Part shown: piece by piece, positions 17,457-25,059 of the stretch
How the letters are laid out: every line of letters begins with the position of its first letter
Position numbering within the stretch: position 1 is the first letter of the stretch
DNA from: Nocardiopsis kunsanensis DSM 44524
GTDB taxonomy: Bacteria; Actinomycetota; Actinomycetes; Streptosporangiales; Streptosporangiaceae
Reading direction: 5' to 3'
Length of the DNA stretch: 64,000 nucleotides
NCBI RefSeq assembly: GCF_000340965.1
Contig: NZ_ANAY01000006.1
Coordinates: forward strand, 186,001-250,000
The notes under the pieces: model-generated
Databases searched by the model: none
What the model was told of the DNA's origin: nothing
The model's input: the letters and a program-made list of their open reading frames with translations, nothing else
Program-made: the position numbers and the translations under genes

Positions 17457-17816
17457 TGTCCACCTCGATGTGGGGCGGTGGGGGTGAGCCCGTTGACGAT
17501 GGCAGGACCTTAAACCGGACATCGACCACGTGGGAAGATAGACGGCTCGGGATTAATACAACCGTTTCATATCTGTGCCGTGATCCATAGAAGGGTTTTT
17601 CCGCACAGATGTCCAATCGCGGACTGAACCGCACACACCGACCCCCCGGCGAACCCGAAACATTGCAGACAGTAACCGGAACAAAACAGCCTATGGTGGA
17701 ATCATCCCATGAATAATTCTCAGACAGCAGAAAAAGGAAAAACAGGAGTTACACCCAGAAAAAGGATTTTTTCCGGGGGTCCCGGAGGGAGCACCACCCC
17801 CTACAGGGCACGGAAA
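17457..17816. other. intergenic region with AT-rich island upstream of the first ABC operon
   Basis: The stretch between the operon start and the hairpin at 17817 is markedly AT-rich for this genome, especially about 17530-17600 and 17670-17780 (runs such as AAAAAGGAAAAACAG). It should contain the promoter of the leftward operon; I cannot fix its boxes. A 48-codon plus-strand frame (ATG 17709 to TGA 17855) begins in the island but runs into the hairpin and is not credible as a gene. Confidence 0.5.
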
Positions 17817-17879
17817 GGGCCGGGCCCCGGCACGCTCCGCACCGATCGACGGTGACGGGAGGGTGCCGGGGCCCGGCCC
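17817..17879 (-). terminator. 17-bp inverted repeat terminator after the small membrane protein gene
   Basis: Two 17-base arms (17817-17833 and 17863-17879) are perfect inverted repeats around a 29-base loop, 31 bases after the stop of the minus-strand gene ending at 17910. This is one of the strongest stems in the window. Confidence 0.6.
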
Positions 17880-17909
17880 GGGCCCGCGCGGGGCAGGTCG
17901 AGGAAGGGG

Positions 17910-18431
17910 TCAGGCCTCGTCGTGGCGCACGGTGCCCCCGACGTCGCACCAGGAGATGACGCTGGTGCTCCACAGGGCGATGTTGACCGCGATCGACAGC
18001 AGCGCACCGGCCGCACCCGCACCGAGCAGCAGCGTGTCGGCGATCTGGGCGGACATGTAGAGCGCGCCCACCGACATCCCCAGCGCGAGCAGGGCACCCG
18101 CCTGGGCGGAACGCCACAGGGCGTAAGCGGCCCGGCGCACCGGTAGGGCCAGCCCCGCCGTGGCCACGGCGGCCAGGGAGGCGGCCACCAGCAACGACCA
18201 CAGCTCCACGACCACCACGGACGGGGCGCCCTCGTGCAGGAGCAGCCCGGACCGGACCGCTGCCAGGGCCAGCACGGGTGCCGCCACGAACATGAGTACG
18301 CAGGTCTGCCGCACGTCCTGTGGTGGCTGCGCTCCCAGGCGCCCGCTCGCGAGCAGGCTCCGGGCCGGGGGCGGCACCACACTGAAGGGCCGCGGTACGG
18401 CCGACGTGGGGGACGAAACGGTATCTTGCAT
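17910..18431 (-). CDS. four-helix membrane protein of unknown function
   Basis: A 173-residue hypothetical protein: a Pro/Ser-rich N-terminal tail (1-35), then about four hydrophobic helices (residues 42-58, 68-90, 102-122 and 130-152), and a short hydrophilic C-terminus ending VRHDEA. No family motif is recognised. It lies 56 bases downstream of gntK on the same strand and ends at a very strong hairpin, so it may be co-transcribed with gntK, though nothing links it to gluconate. ATG 18431 lacks a clear ribosome site. Confidence 0.6.
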   Translation of the reverse strand: MQDTVSSPTSAVPRPFSVVPPPARSLLASGRLGAQPPQDVRQTCVLMFVAAPVLALAAVRSGLLLHEGAPSVVVVELWSLLVAASLAAVATAGLALPVRRAAYALWRSAQAGALLALGMSVGALYMSAQIADTLLLGAGAAGALLSIAVNIALWSTSVISWCDVGGTVRHDEA

Positions 18432-18487
18432 GACGAACAGGGTCGCGTGCCTGTGGTCCGGGCGCAAGCCGCGCCGGGCTCGTGCGC

Positions 18488-19003
18488 TCAGGGGACCATG
18501 GGCCGCAGGTGGTCCTGGACATAGGCGAGGGCCTCGCCGCACAGGGTGTCCAGATCGGCGCGCACGTCGAACTCACGGCCGGCCTCATCAGGGCACAGGC
18601 GCTCCAACGTCTCCAACTGTGATCTCAACAACGCCGGAGGCATGAAGTGGCCGGGGCGTGCTTCGATACGCTCCCAGATGACCGCGGCGGGACCGTGCAT
18701 GTGGAGGAAGTGCACGTCGGGGGCGCCCTCTCCGAGCAGTTCCCGGTACTCGCGTTTGAGCGCCGAGCACGCCATGACCGTCGACTCCCCGAGGGCGTGG
18801 TGTCCGGCGATCCAGGAGGACAGCTTCCGCAACCAGGGCCCCCGGTCATCGTCCGTGAGGGGCCTGCCGTCGGACATCTTGCGGATGTTGGCCTCGGGAT
18901 GGAAGGCGTCCGCCTCGGCGAAGGGCAGCTCCAGACGCGCGGCCACGTGCTCGGCCACGGTCGTCTTGCCGCTACCCGCGACACCCATGAAGACAAAGTG
19001 CAT
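18488..19003 (-). CDS. gntK: gluconokinase
   Basis: A 171-residue gluconate kinase (ATP + D-gluconate to 6-phosphogluconate), feeding the pentose phosphate pathway. It has P-loop GVAGSGKTT near the N-terminus, the family blocks EADAFHPEANIRKMSDGRPLTDDDRGPWL and ACSALKREYRELLGEG, and a C-terminal LETLERLCPDEAG. The length matches GntK (about 170). ATG 19003 follows GGAG at about 6 bases. It is divergent from the gntR-type gene 136 bases away, and the intervening region carries operator-like repeats. Confidence 0.93.
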   Translation of the reverse strand: MHFVFMGVAGSGKTTVAEHVAARLELPFAEADAFHPEANIRKMSDGRPLTDDDRGPWLRKLSSWIAGHHALGESTVMACSALKREYRELLGEGAPDVHFLHMHGPAAVIWERIEARPGHFMPPALLRSQLETLERLCPDEAGREFDVRADLDTLCGEALAYVQDHLRPMVP

Positions 19004-19048
19004 GGTTTCTCCGTGTCGGGGGCCGCCGGTCCCGTACGGTCCGCCCCC

Positions 19049-19074
19049 AATGGTGCTATCGAATGGTGCGAATA
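19049..19074. promoter_or_regulatory. tandem AATGGTGC repeats between gntK and gntR, candidate GntR sites
   Basis: AATGGTGC occurs at 19049-19056 and 19062-19069, 13 bp apart, each followed by a degenerate right half. The half-site matches the left arm of the perfect palindrome in front of gntP (21371), so these are plausible weaker binding sites for the adjacent GntR protein, placed to control both divergent genes. Confidence 0.5.
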
Positions 19075-19139
19075 GGCTGCAGGCTGACCCCCGGCGGGAA
19101 CCGGGCCGGGACGAAGAGCTGTCGAACACGGGGAGCACG

Positions 19140-19874
19140 ATGGGCACTGACCACCGCACGCTGCACAATCGGGTGCTGGCGGTGCTCGGCCCCGCGATCG
19201 CGGCCGGCGAATACACGACCGGCCACACGTTCACTCTCCAGGGTCTGGAGCAGGACTTCGGGGTCTCGCGGACCGTGGCCCGCGAGGCGGTGCGGGTGCT
19301 GGAGTCGATGCGTCTGGTGGTCAGCCGCCCCAGGACGGGCATCCGTGTCCGGCCTCACCGGGACTGGAGCGTCTTCGACCCCCAACTCATCCGCTGGCGC
19401 CTGGCGGGCGCCGGACGCATGGAACAGCTGCGCAGCCTCAACGAGCTGCGCGAGGCGGTCGAACCCGGAGCGGCGGCCCTGGCGGCCACACGCGGGGACG
19501 CCGAGGAACGGGCGCAGTTGGTGGGGTTGGCCGACCGGATGGAGCACACCGGCCGTGCGGGCGATCTGGAGGCGTTCCTGGACCTGGACGTGGCCTTTCA
19601 CCGCAGGATCCTGGAGCTGTCGGGCAACGAGATGCTCGTCGGGCTGACCCAGGTGATCACCGAGGTCCTGGTGGGGCGCACCTCCTACGACCTCATGCCG
19701 CACCATCCCCGACCGGAGGCGCTGCGCCTGCACAGGGCGGTGGCCCGGGCGATCCGCGACGGCCTGCCGGACGTGGCCGAGGCCGCGATGCGTTCGATCG
19801 TGACCGAGGTGGTCACGGCGTTGCGGGAGGACGGCCGCGGGGGCGGTCCGGAGACCGCCCCCTACAGGCACTGA
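19140..19874 (+). CDS. gntR: GntR family (FadR subgroup) transcriptional regulator of gluconate genes
   Basis: A 244-residue repressor. The N-terminal winged helix (about 8-75) includes FTLQGLEQDFGVSRTVAREAVRVLESMRLV and the wing RPRTGIRVRP. The C-terminal all-helical FCD domain (about 95-230) keeps the metal-binding pattern with DVAFHRRI and a later LHRAVARAI. It sits between gntK and gntP on the opposite strand from both, the usual layout of a local gluconate regulator, and a FadR-type operator lies before gntP. The effector is probably gluconate or 6-phosphogluconate. ATG 19140 follows GGGAG at 5 bases. Confidence 0.85.
   Translation: MGTDHRTLHNRVLAVLGPAIAAGEYTTGHTFTLQGLEQDFGVSRTVAREAVRVLESMRLVVSRPRTGIRVRPHRDWSVFDPQLIRWRLAGAGRMEQLRSLNELREAVEPGAAALAATRGDAEERAQLVGLADRMEHTGRAGDLEAFLDLDVAFHRRILELSGNEMLVGLTQVITEVLVGRTSYDLMPHHPRPEALRLHRAVARAIRDGLPDVAEAAMRSIVTEVVTALREDGRGGGPETAPYRH
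19839..19862 (+). terminator. hairpin overlapping the end of gntR
   Basis: GGGGGCGGTC (19839-19848) and GACCGCCCCC (19853-19862) form a perfect 10-bp stem with a 4-base loop, inside the last codons of gntR. With only 26 bases between the convergent stops of gntR and gntP, it may serve both. Confidence 0.5.
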
Positions 19875-19900
19875 AGCCGCTGCACGGCTCGAGGTCCGGG

Positions 19901-21280
19901 TCACGGTAGGACCAGGTGCAGGCCGAAGGCGAGGCCGAAACCGATGAAGCCGATGAGGGTCTCCATGACGGTCCAGGTCTTGAGTGTGGTCTTGACGTCC
20001 ATGTTCAGGAACCGGCCGACCAGCCAGAACCCGGAGTCGTTGACGTGTGAGAGCGCGGTGGCACCGCAGGCGATGGCGATGACGATCAGGGCCAGGTCGA
20101 CCCCGGAGAGACCGGAGGTGGACTGGACAGCCGGGGCGATGAGGCCCGCGGCTGTGGTGATCGAGACGGTGGCCGAGCCCTGGGCCACGCGCAGGGCCAG
20201 GGCGATGACGAAGGCCGCGAGCATGACCGGCATGCCCGTGTCGTCGAGGGTCCCGGCGAGTGCCTCACCGATACCGCTGGTCTGCAGGACGCCGCCGAAC
20301 ATGCCCCCGGCACCGGTGATGAGGATGATGCCGCAGACGGGGCCGAGCGCACCGCCGACGATCTCCTCCACCCGCCTGCGGGTGAAGCGGCCGGCGCTGA
20401 GCACCGCCATCGCGTACAGGACGGTGATGAGCAGGGCGATGGGGGCCTGGCCGAGCATCATCAGGACCTGGGCCCACAGGGCCTGTTCGGACACGGTCCC
20501 GGTCTCCACGGCGGTACTGACACCGGTGTTGCCGAAGATGAGCAGCATCGGCAGGACGAGGATGCTGAGCACGGTCAGCAGGTGCGGCGGGTTATCGTGC
20601 TTGACCTCGCCGTCGCCCATGACGTCGTCGGGGACGGGCAGCTCCCAGCGCCTTCCGGACCACAGGCCGAAGAGGTAGCTGGACAGGTACCAGGTGGGGA
20701 CCGCCAGCAGCGATCCCACGAGCAGGGTCGTTCCCATGTCCGCGCCGAGCTCGACGGCAGCGGTGACCGGGCCGGGATGCGGGGGCACGAAGGCGTGCAT
20801 GACCGCAAAGGCGCCCGCGGTGGGCAGCGCGTACATGAGGAGGGAGCCGCCGAGGCGCCGGGCGACGCTGAAGACGATCGGCAGCATCACGATGAGGCCG
20901 ACGTCGAAGAAGATCGGGAAGCCGAAGATCAGTGAGGACACGCCCAGGGCGAGGGGTGCCCGTTTCTCACCGAACAGCTTGATGAGCGCCCCGGCCAGAA
21001 CGGCGGCACCGCCGGTGATCTCGAGCATGCTGCCGATCATCACACCGAGGCCCACGAGCAGGGCCACGTTGGCGAGGGTCCCGCCGAAACCGTCGAGGAG
21101 GGTGGGCACCACCTGGTCGACCGGGATGCCGGCCGCCAGCGCGGTGACCACGCTGACCAGGACCAGTGCGATGAACGCGTGGACCTTGAAACGGATGATC
21201 AGGAACAACAACAGGGCGATCGCGCCGGCGGCGATCCCAAGGAGGGGTCCCGTCCCGTAGACGGGTGCGAAGTTCTCCAC
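19901..21280 (-). CDS. gntP: gluconate:H+ symporter (GntP family)
   Basis: A 459-residue permease with 12-14 hydrophobic segments of the GntP family, which takes up gluconate and related sugar acids with protons. Family blocks are GFPIFFDVGLIVMLPIVF, HAFVPPHPGPVTAA, GGMFGGVLQTSGIG and SHVNDSGFWLVGRF. GTG 21280 is chosen (VENFAPVYGTGPLLG) because GGAAGG lies 7-8 bases upstream and the extra residues of the longer frame are hydrophilic and non-conserved in appearance. With gntK and gntR it makes a complete gluconate uptake and phosphorylation module. Confidence 0.92.
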   Translation of the reverse strand: MENFAPVYGTGPLLGIAAGAIALLLFLIIRFKVHAFIALVLVSVVTALAAGIPVDQVVPTLLDGFGGTLANVALLVGLGVMIGSMLEITGGAAVLAGALIKLFGEKRAPLALGVSSLIFGFPIFFDVGLIVMLPIVFSVARRLGGSLLMYALPTAGAFAVMHAFVPPHPGPVTAAVELGADMGTTLLVGSLLAVPTWYLSSYLFGLWSGRRWELPVPDDVMGDGEVKHDNPPHLLTVLSILVLPMLLIFGNTGVSTAVETGTVSEQALWAQVLMMLGQAPIALLITVLYAMAVLSAGRFTRRRVEEIVGGALGPVCGIILITGAGGMFGGVLQTSGIGEALAGTLDDTGMPVMLAAFVIALALRVAQGSATVSITTAAGLIAPAVQSTSGLSGVDLALIVIAIACGATALSHVNDSGFWLVGRFLNMDVKTTLKTWTVMETLIGFIGFGLAFGLHLVLP

Positions 21281-21758
21281 GGCGGAGCCTTCCGGGTGGC
21301 TGGGTCTGGGAGGAGCTCGCCCCCGGCCCCAGGGGGATGGGCATGGCCTGCCCTTGGGGCGAACTTCGAGAATGGTAATACCATTTGTGAGGTTCTGTGA
21401 ACGCATAAGGATGAACAACCCGAAAGGCACGAGTGTGACCCTGGTCACATTCACCTTGGATGGGTCCGCACAGTCCCGGCGCCACGACCTGGTGTTACGG
21501 CCCGGACCAATCAAGGTCGGTCATATCGCGACGGATCACCCGCCAGAGAGCCGACCGGCTACGCACACTCGTCGCGTCCCCGGTTCCGGACGGACCTATC
21601 ACCGGGACGCTCTTGCCCCCGCCTGCGTTACCGGATAGATCAGTGCGTACTCCGAGTGCCTTCGACCCCGCCCCGCTCCCCCGCGGCCGCCCCGCATGCA
21701 CACGAGCACCCGGCAAGCTCCCGAGTGGACCAGGTGGCAGCCGGATTCCCCCGAGAGC
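21281..21758. other. intergenic region between gntP and the DJ-1 family gene
   Basis: About 480 bases. The gntP-proximal part holds the GntR-type palindrome. The middle (about 21400-21720) shows no convincing gene on either strand; long frames there are shadows. The right end holds the dyad described for the DJ-1/MarR pair. Confidence 0.5.
21371..21385. promoter_or_regulatory. FadR/GntR-type operator upstream of gntP
   Basis: AATGGTAATACCATT is a perfect inverted repeat (7-bp arms, 1-base centre) that fits the FadR-subfamily operator pattern T-G-G-T-N3-A-C-C-A. It lies 91 bases before the gntP start in an AT-rich patch. The adjacent FadR-type regulator is the natural ligand. Confidence 0.75.
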
Positions 21759-21785
21759 ATTGACAGCACACTGTCGCAATGACAG
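21759..21785. promoter_or_regulatory. dyad upstream of the DJ-1/MarR operon, candidate MarR operator
   Basis: CATTGACAG (21759-21766 core) and CTGTC..CAATG (21771-21781) form a dyad around CACA, with GACAG/CTGTC perfect; TGACAG is then repeated at 21780-21785, 19 bp on. It ends 10 bases before the first start codon, as expected for autoregulation by the MarR protein encoded second. Confidence 0.45.
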
Positions 21786-21794
21786 CTTTCTGAC

Positions 21795-22427
21795 ATGAAT
21801 GACGACTACCGGAAGACCGTCCATCTCGCCGTCTACGATCAGCTCGCCGACTGGCAGGTCGGACACGCCACGGCCCATCTGCGCAACAGTGAGTGGCAGC
21901 CCCGGACCGGTCGGTTCGAGGTGGTGACCGTGGGCCTGAGCGGCGCGCCCGTGACCACGATGGGCGGGCTGACGGTCCTGCCCGACATCACGCTCCACCA
22001 GCTCAAGCCCTCCAGCAGCTCGATGCTGTTGCTGCCCGGTTCCTCCTGGTGGGATCAGGACCCCGAGCGCATGTCCCCGTTCGCCTCGGCCGCCGGGATC
22101 TTCCTCGACGCCGGTGTCCCCGTCGCGGCGATCTGCAGTGCCACGGCCGGGCTGGCGCGGGAAGGGCTCCTGGACCACCGCGACCACACCAGCACCACCC
22201 CTGACTACCTCCTGGCCACCGGCTACCAGGGAGCCCGCCGCCACCGGGACACCCTCACCGCGGCCGACGGCGGACTCATCACCGCAGCATCCACCGCGAC
22301 ACTGGAGTTCGCCCGGGCGGTCTTCGCCGAACTCGACGCGTACCCTCCCCGGGTCCTGGACGCCTGGTACCGGCTGCACGCCGAGCACGACCTCGATGCC
22401 TACCACTCCCTCCCTGAGGGGGCATGA
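21795..22427 (+). CDS. DJ-1/PfpI family protein (type 1 glutamine amidotransferase-like)
   Basis: A 210-residue protein of the DJ-1/PfpI superfamily. The nucleophile-elbow cysteine is C114 in AAICSATAGLA, preceded by MLLLPGSSWWDQDP, the usual acidic-residue strand region. Members include glyoxalase III-like, chaperone and amidase-like proteins; here the exact activity is unknown. It overlaps the MarR-family gene by four bases (ATGA), so the pair is an operon, probably responding to reactive or toxic compounds sensed by the MarR protein. Confidence 0.85.
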   Translation: MNDDYRKTVHLAVYDQLADWQVGHATAHLRNSEWQPRTGRFEVVTVGLSGAPVTTMGGLTVLPDITLHQLKPSSSSMLLLPGSSWWDQDPERMSPFASAAGIFLDAGVPVAAICSATAGLAREGLLDHRDHTSTTPDYLLATGYQGARRHRDTLTAADGGLITAASTATLEFARAVFAELDAYPPRVLDAWYRLHAEHDLDAYHSLPEGA

Positions 22428-22885
22428 GCGTGAGCCAGGCCCCCGGACCGGAGACATCGCTGCTCGGTGAGGCCTCGCTGACCGCCTCCCGGCTCCACGG
22501 CCGGCTCCTGGCCGCCCACGACCGCATGGCGCGCGCCTCCGGGCTCACCGCGGCGCGGTGGCAGATCCTGGAGACCGTTGCCGAACGCCCCCGGACCGTC
22601 TCCGATACCGCCCGCCACCTGGGAACACGGCGCCAGAGCGTCCAACGCATCGCCGACGCGCTCGTGGATGCCGGGCTCGCCGAGTACCTGCCCAACCCCG
22701 CACACAGCCGGGCCCGCCTGCTCAGCCCCACCGAGGAAGGGCACGAGGCACTGCGCGGCCCCGCCCCGGAACGCACCCGTATGGCCCGGGCGCTCCTGGC
22801 CGAGCTCGGCGAGGAGGAGCTCCGGCACACCCTGGCCCGGATGGAGGCCCTGTCCGAGGCCGTTGCCCGCTGGGAGCGCCGCTGA
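22424..22885 (+). CDS. MarR family transcriptional regulator
   Basis: A 153-residue winged-helix regulator. The recognition region is VSDTARHLGTRRQSVQRIADALVDAGLAEYLPN (about 58-90) followed by the wing with HSRARLLSPTEEG, flanked by the dimerisation helices typical of MarR. It is translated by coupling to the DJ-1 gene and probably controls that operon through the dyad at 21759. The ligand is unknown. Confidence 0.88.
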   Translation: MSVSQAPGPETSLLGEASLTASRLHGRLLAAHDRMARASGLTAARWQILETVAERPRTVSDTARHLGTRRQSVQRIADALVDAGLAEYLPNPAHSRARLLSPTEEGHEALRGPAPERTRMARALLAELGEEELRHTLARMEALSEAVARWERR

Positions 22886-22978
22886 GCAGCCCGACCGCGG
22901 GCCCCGACTGCGCAGTACCGGGCCGGGGCCGCTTATCGTTGGCCTGGCACGCACGCACCCCTTCCGAGGAACAGACCC

Positions 22979-23989
22979 GTGATCGATCTGCGCTCCGACA
23001 CACTGACCGTTCCGACCCCGCGGATGCGCGAGGCCATGGCCGGGGCCGAGGTCGGCGACGACGTGTTCGGCGAGGACCCTGCCGTCCGGGCCCTGGAGGA
23101 GGAGACCGCGTCCCTGCTGGGGAAGGAGGCCGCCCTCTACGTTCCGTCCGGCCACATGGCCAACCAGCTGGGCCTGTTCGTGGCCGCCCGCAGCGGCGAG
23201 GAGGTCTGGGCGCACGAGAAGCACCACCTCATCGGCGACGAGCAGGGCGCGGCCACCGTACTCTCGCGGGTGCTGCCGCGCTTGTACTCGGGTGACCCGT
23301 GGCCCCCCGACACCCTGTTGGAGTCCTGGGCGGCCGGTGCGGGCGAGAACGACGTGCACCGTGCCGAGCCCGCCCTGCTGTGGTTGGAGAACACCTTCAG
23401 CGGTCGGGTCCTGCCCCTGGCCGAGCAGGAGCGGGTGACCGCGTTCGCACGTGCCCACGGGATGCGCACGCACCTGGACGGTGCCCGGCTCTGGAACGCC
23501 GCGGTCGGTCTGGAGGTCCCTCCGTCCCGGGTGGCGCAGGGCTTCGACTCGGTGTCGGTCTGTTTTTCCAAGGGCCTGGGCGCCCCGGTGGGGTCGGCGC
23601 TGGCCGGCGACGCCGAGACAGTGCGGCGGGCCCGTCGGGGCCGCAAACTGCTGGGCGGGGGCATGCGCCAGGCCGGGATCGTGGCCGCGGGTGCGCTGTA
23701 TGCTCTGCGCCGCCACCGCGAGCGTCTGGTCGAGGACCACCGGCACGCCTCGGACCTGGCCGGACGCATCGACGGACTGCCGGGGATCAGCGCGGAGGCC
23801 CACACGAACATGGTCCTGATCGGTGTGGCCGAGGGTAGTGGCAGGGCCCATGCGGAGGCCTTCGCCCGCCACGGGGTACGTGCGCTGGGTTCGGGCGACC
23901 GGGTGCGGATGGTACTGCGGCAGGAGATCGGGACCGAGGACGTGGCCGATGCAGCACGGGCGATCGAGAAAGCCCTCACCGATCTGTGA
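22979..23989 (+). CDS. ltaE: low-specificity L-threonine aldolase
   Basis: A 336-residue PLP-dependent enzyme cleaving L-threonine or L-allo-threonine to glycine and acetaldehyde. It begins with the family N-terminus [14 protein letters not shown], has [11 protein letters not shown], the cofactor-side [11 protein letters not shown] (165-175) and the Schiff-base lysine K198 in [14 protein letters not shown], then [12 protein letters not shown]. Length and motifs match a complete enzyme. GTG 22979 follows GAGGA at about 9 bases. It stands between the MarR gene and the glycerol regulator, with no clear operon partner. Confidence 0.92.
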   Translation: MIDLRSDTLTVPTPRMREAMAGAEVGDDVFGEDPAVRALEEETASLLGKEAALYVPSGHMANQLGLFVAARSGEEVWAHEKHHLIGDEQGAATVLSRVLPRLYSGDPWPPDTLLESWAAGAGENDVHRAEPALLWLENTFSGRVLPLAEQERVTAFARAHGMRTHLDGARLWNAAVGLEVPPSRVAQGFDSVSVCFSKGLGAPVGSALAGDAETVRRARRGRKLLGGGMRQAGIVAAGALYALRRHRERLVEDHRHASDLAGRIDGLPGISAEAHTNMVLIGVAEGSGRAHAEAFARHGVRALGSGDRVRMVLRQEIGTEDVADAARAIEKALTDL

Positions 23990-24017
23990 ACGGGTAGTAA
24001 TCTGGCTCGTGCGACAT

Positions 24018-24027
24018 TGCCGTACAA
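24018..24027 (+). promoter_or_regulatory. 10-mer TGCCGTACAA upstream of the IclR gene (shared with glpK)
   Basis: TGCCGTACAA lies 18 bases before the IclR-family start and recurs exactly at 24981-24990 in front of glpK. A shared site upstream of the regulator and its likely target suggests it is, or is part of, the IclR-protein operator. Confidence 0.4.
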
Positions 24028-24045
24028 GAGAGTGACAGCAGCGCA

Positions 24046-24825
24046 ATGCCGGGACGGATCCAGTCCATCGAACGCGCCGCGGCCCTTCTGCGCTTCCTGT
24101 CGAGGGCACCGCAAGGGGTGGGCCTCGGCGAGATCTCGCGATCCTCGGGCCTGCCGAAAGGCACGACCCTGGGGATCCTGCGCACCCTGCAACACGTGGG
24201 GTTCGTGGAGCAGGACGCCGAGACCGGCCACTACCGGTTGGGCGGAGGCATGCTCAGCCTCGGCAGCCGCTACCTCGACGGGAACGAACTGCGCGCCCGG
24301 GCACTGAACTGGGCCGACAGCCTCGCCTCACTCAGCGGTGAGAGCGTACGCATCGGCACCCTCCACAAGAACCGGGTCCTGGTCGTGCACCACGTCTTCC
24401 GCCCCGACTCCAGCCGCCAGAGTCTGGACGTGGGCGGGTTGCTGCCCCTGCACGCGACCTCCCTGGGCCAGGTCCTCCTGGCCTACGACCCCTTGGCCCG
24501 CCCGGAGGATGCCGAAGAGGACCCGGCCGCGGACCTGCCCGCCTTCACGCGGCACACCATCACCTCCCCCGAGGCCTTGGCCCGACGCACGGCCACCGTC
24601 CGCGAGGCCGGCTGGACCTGGGAGGCCGAGGAACTGGTCGAGGGCGAGGTCTCGATCGCGGCACCCATCCAAGACCGCCGCGGGCTCACGGTCGGGGCCA
24701 TCGGGGTGGGAGGCGCGGTCGAACGCCTGCGCGACGAGGACGGGGAGCCCGACATGCAGCAGGTCTCCTACGTGCGCGACGCAGCTCGGGCGGTCTCCCG
24801 CGAGCTGGGGGCCATCCGTTTCTGA
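24046..24825 (+). CDS. IclR family regulator of the glycerol operon (GylR-like)
   Basis: A 259-residue IclR-type regulator. The N-terminal winged helix (about 7-60) reads SIERAAALLRFLSRAP..VGLGEISRSSGLPKGTTLGILRTLQHVGFVEQD. The C-terminal ligand domain (about 75-255) contains VLVVHHVF, LPLHATSLGQVLLAYDP and the closing SIAAPIQDRRGLTVGAIGVGG. It directly precedes glpK and glpF on the same strand, as gylR precedes the glycerol operon in Streptomyces, so glycerol or glycerol 3-phosphate is the likely effector. A hairpin and 234 bases separate it from glpK, so it is probably transcribed separately. Confidence 0.88.
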   Translation: MPGRIQSIERAAALLRFLSRAPQGVGLGEISRSSGLPKGTTLGILRTLQHVGFVEQDAETGHYRLGGGMLSLGSRYLDGNELRARALNWADSLASLSGESVRIGTLHKNRVLVVHHVFRPDSSRQSLDVGGLLPLHATSLGQVLLAYDPLARPEDAEEDPAADLPAFTRHTITSPEALARRTATVREAGWTWEAEELVEGEVSIAAPIQDRRGLTVGAIGVGGAVERLRDEDGEPDMQQVSYVRDAARAVSRELGAIRF

Positions 24826-24834
24826 GAACGACAC

Positions 24835-24864
24835 ACCGGCTCGCCCATGTTCGGGGCGACCGGT
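24835..24864 (+). terminator. hairpin after the IclR-family gene
   Basis: ACCGG(C)TCGCCC (24835-24846) pairs with GGGCGACCGGT (24854-24864): 11 base pairs with a one-base bulge and a 7-base loop, 10 bases after the stop. Confidence 0.5.
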
Positions 24865-24980
24865 GGCGACGACCGACGATAGTCGTGTGTGAACCGTGTG
24901 TGATCCACGTGCCACGACTGCATTACACCGCTTGACATGGGAACTGAACTGGGACGAAACTGACGCCACTCATACGTCAA

Positions 24981-24990
24981 TGCCGTACAA
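24981..24990 (+). promoter_or_regulatory. 10-mer TGCCGTACAA upstream of glpK
   Basis: Exact copy of the site at 24018, here 69 bases before the glpK start and extended rightward into ACGTTCGG. A TTGACA-like hexamer at 24932-24937 lies just upstream, so the repeat would fall around or after the start of transcription. Candidate IclR-protein site. Confidence 0.45.
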
Positions 24991-25059
24991 CGTTCGGGGA
25001 CAACTGAAGAGGCGCAGGCGTCCGTACCTTCCATCGTCACATTCTGAAGGCGAGAACCG

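Noticed and set aside
17709..17855. A 48-codon frame starting in the AT-rich island (MNNSQTAEKGK...)
   Set aside because: It runs into the arms of the strong terminator hairpin, its second half is arbitrary GC-rich sequence, and no homologue comes to mind.
17817..17879. The 17-bp inverted repeat as an insertion-sequence end
   Set aside because: Its position just after a gene's stop, short loop and lack of any transposase or target duplication fit a terminator better.
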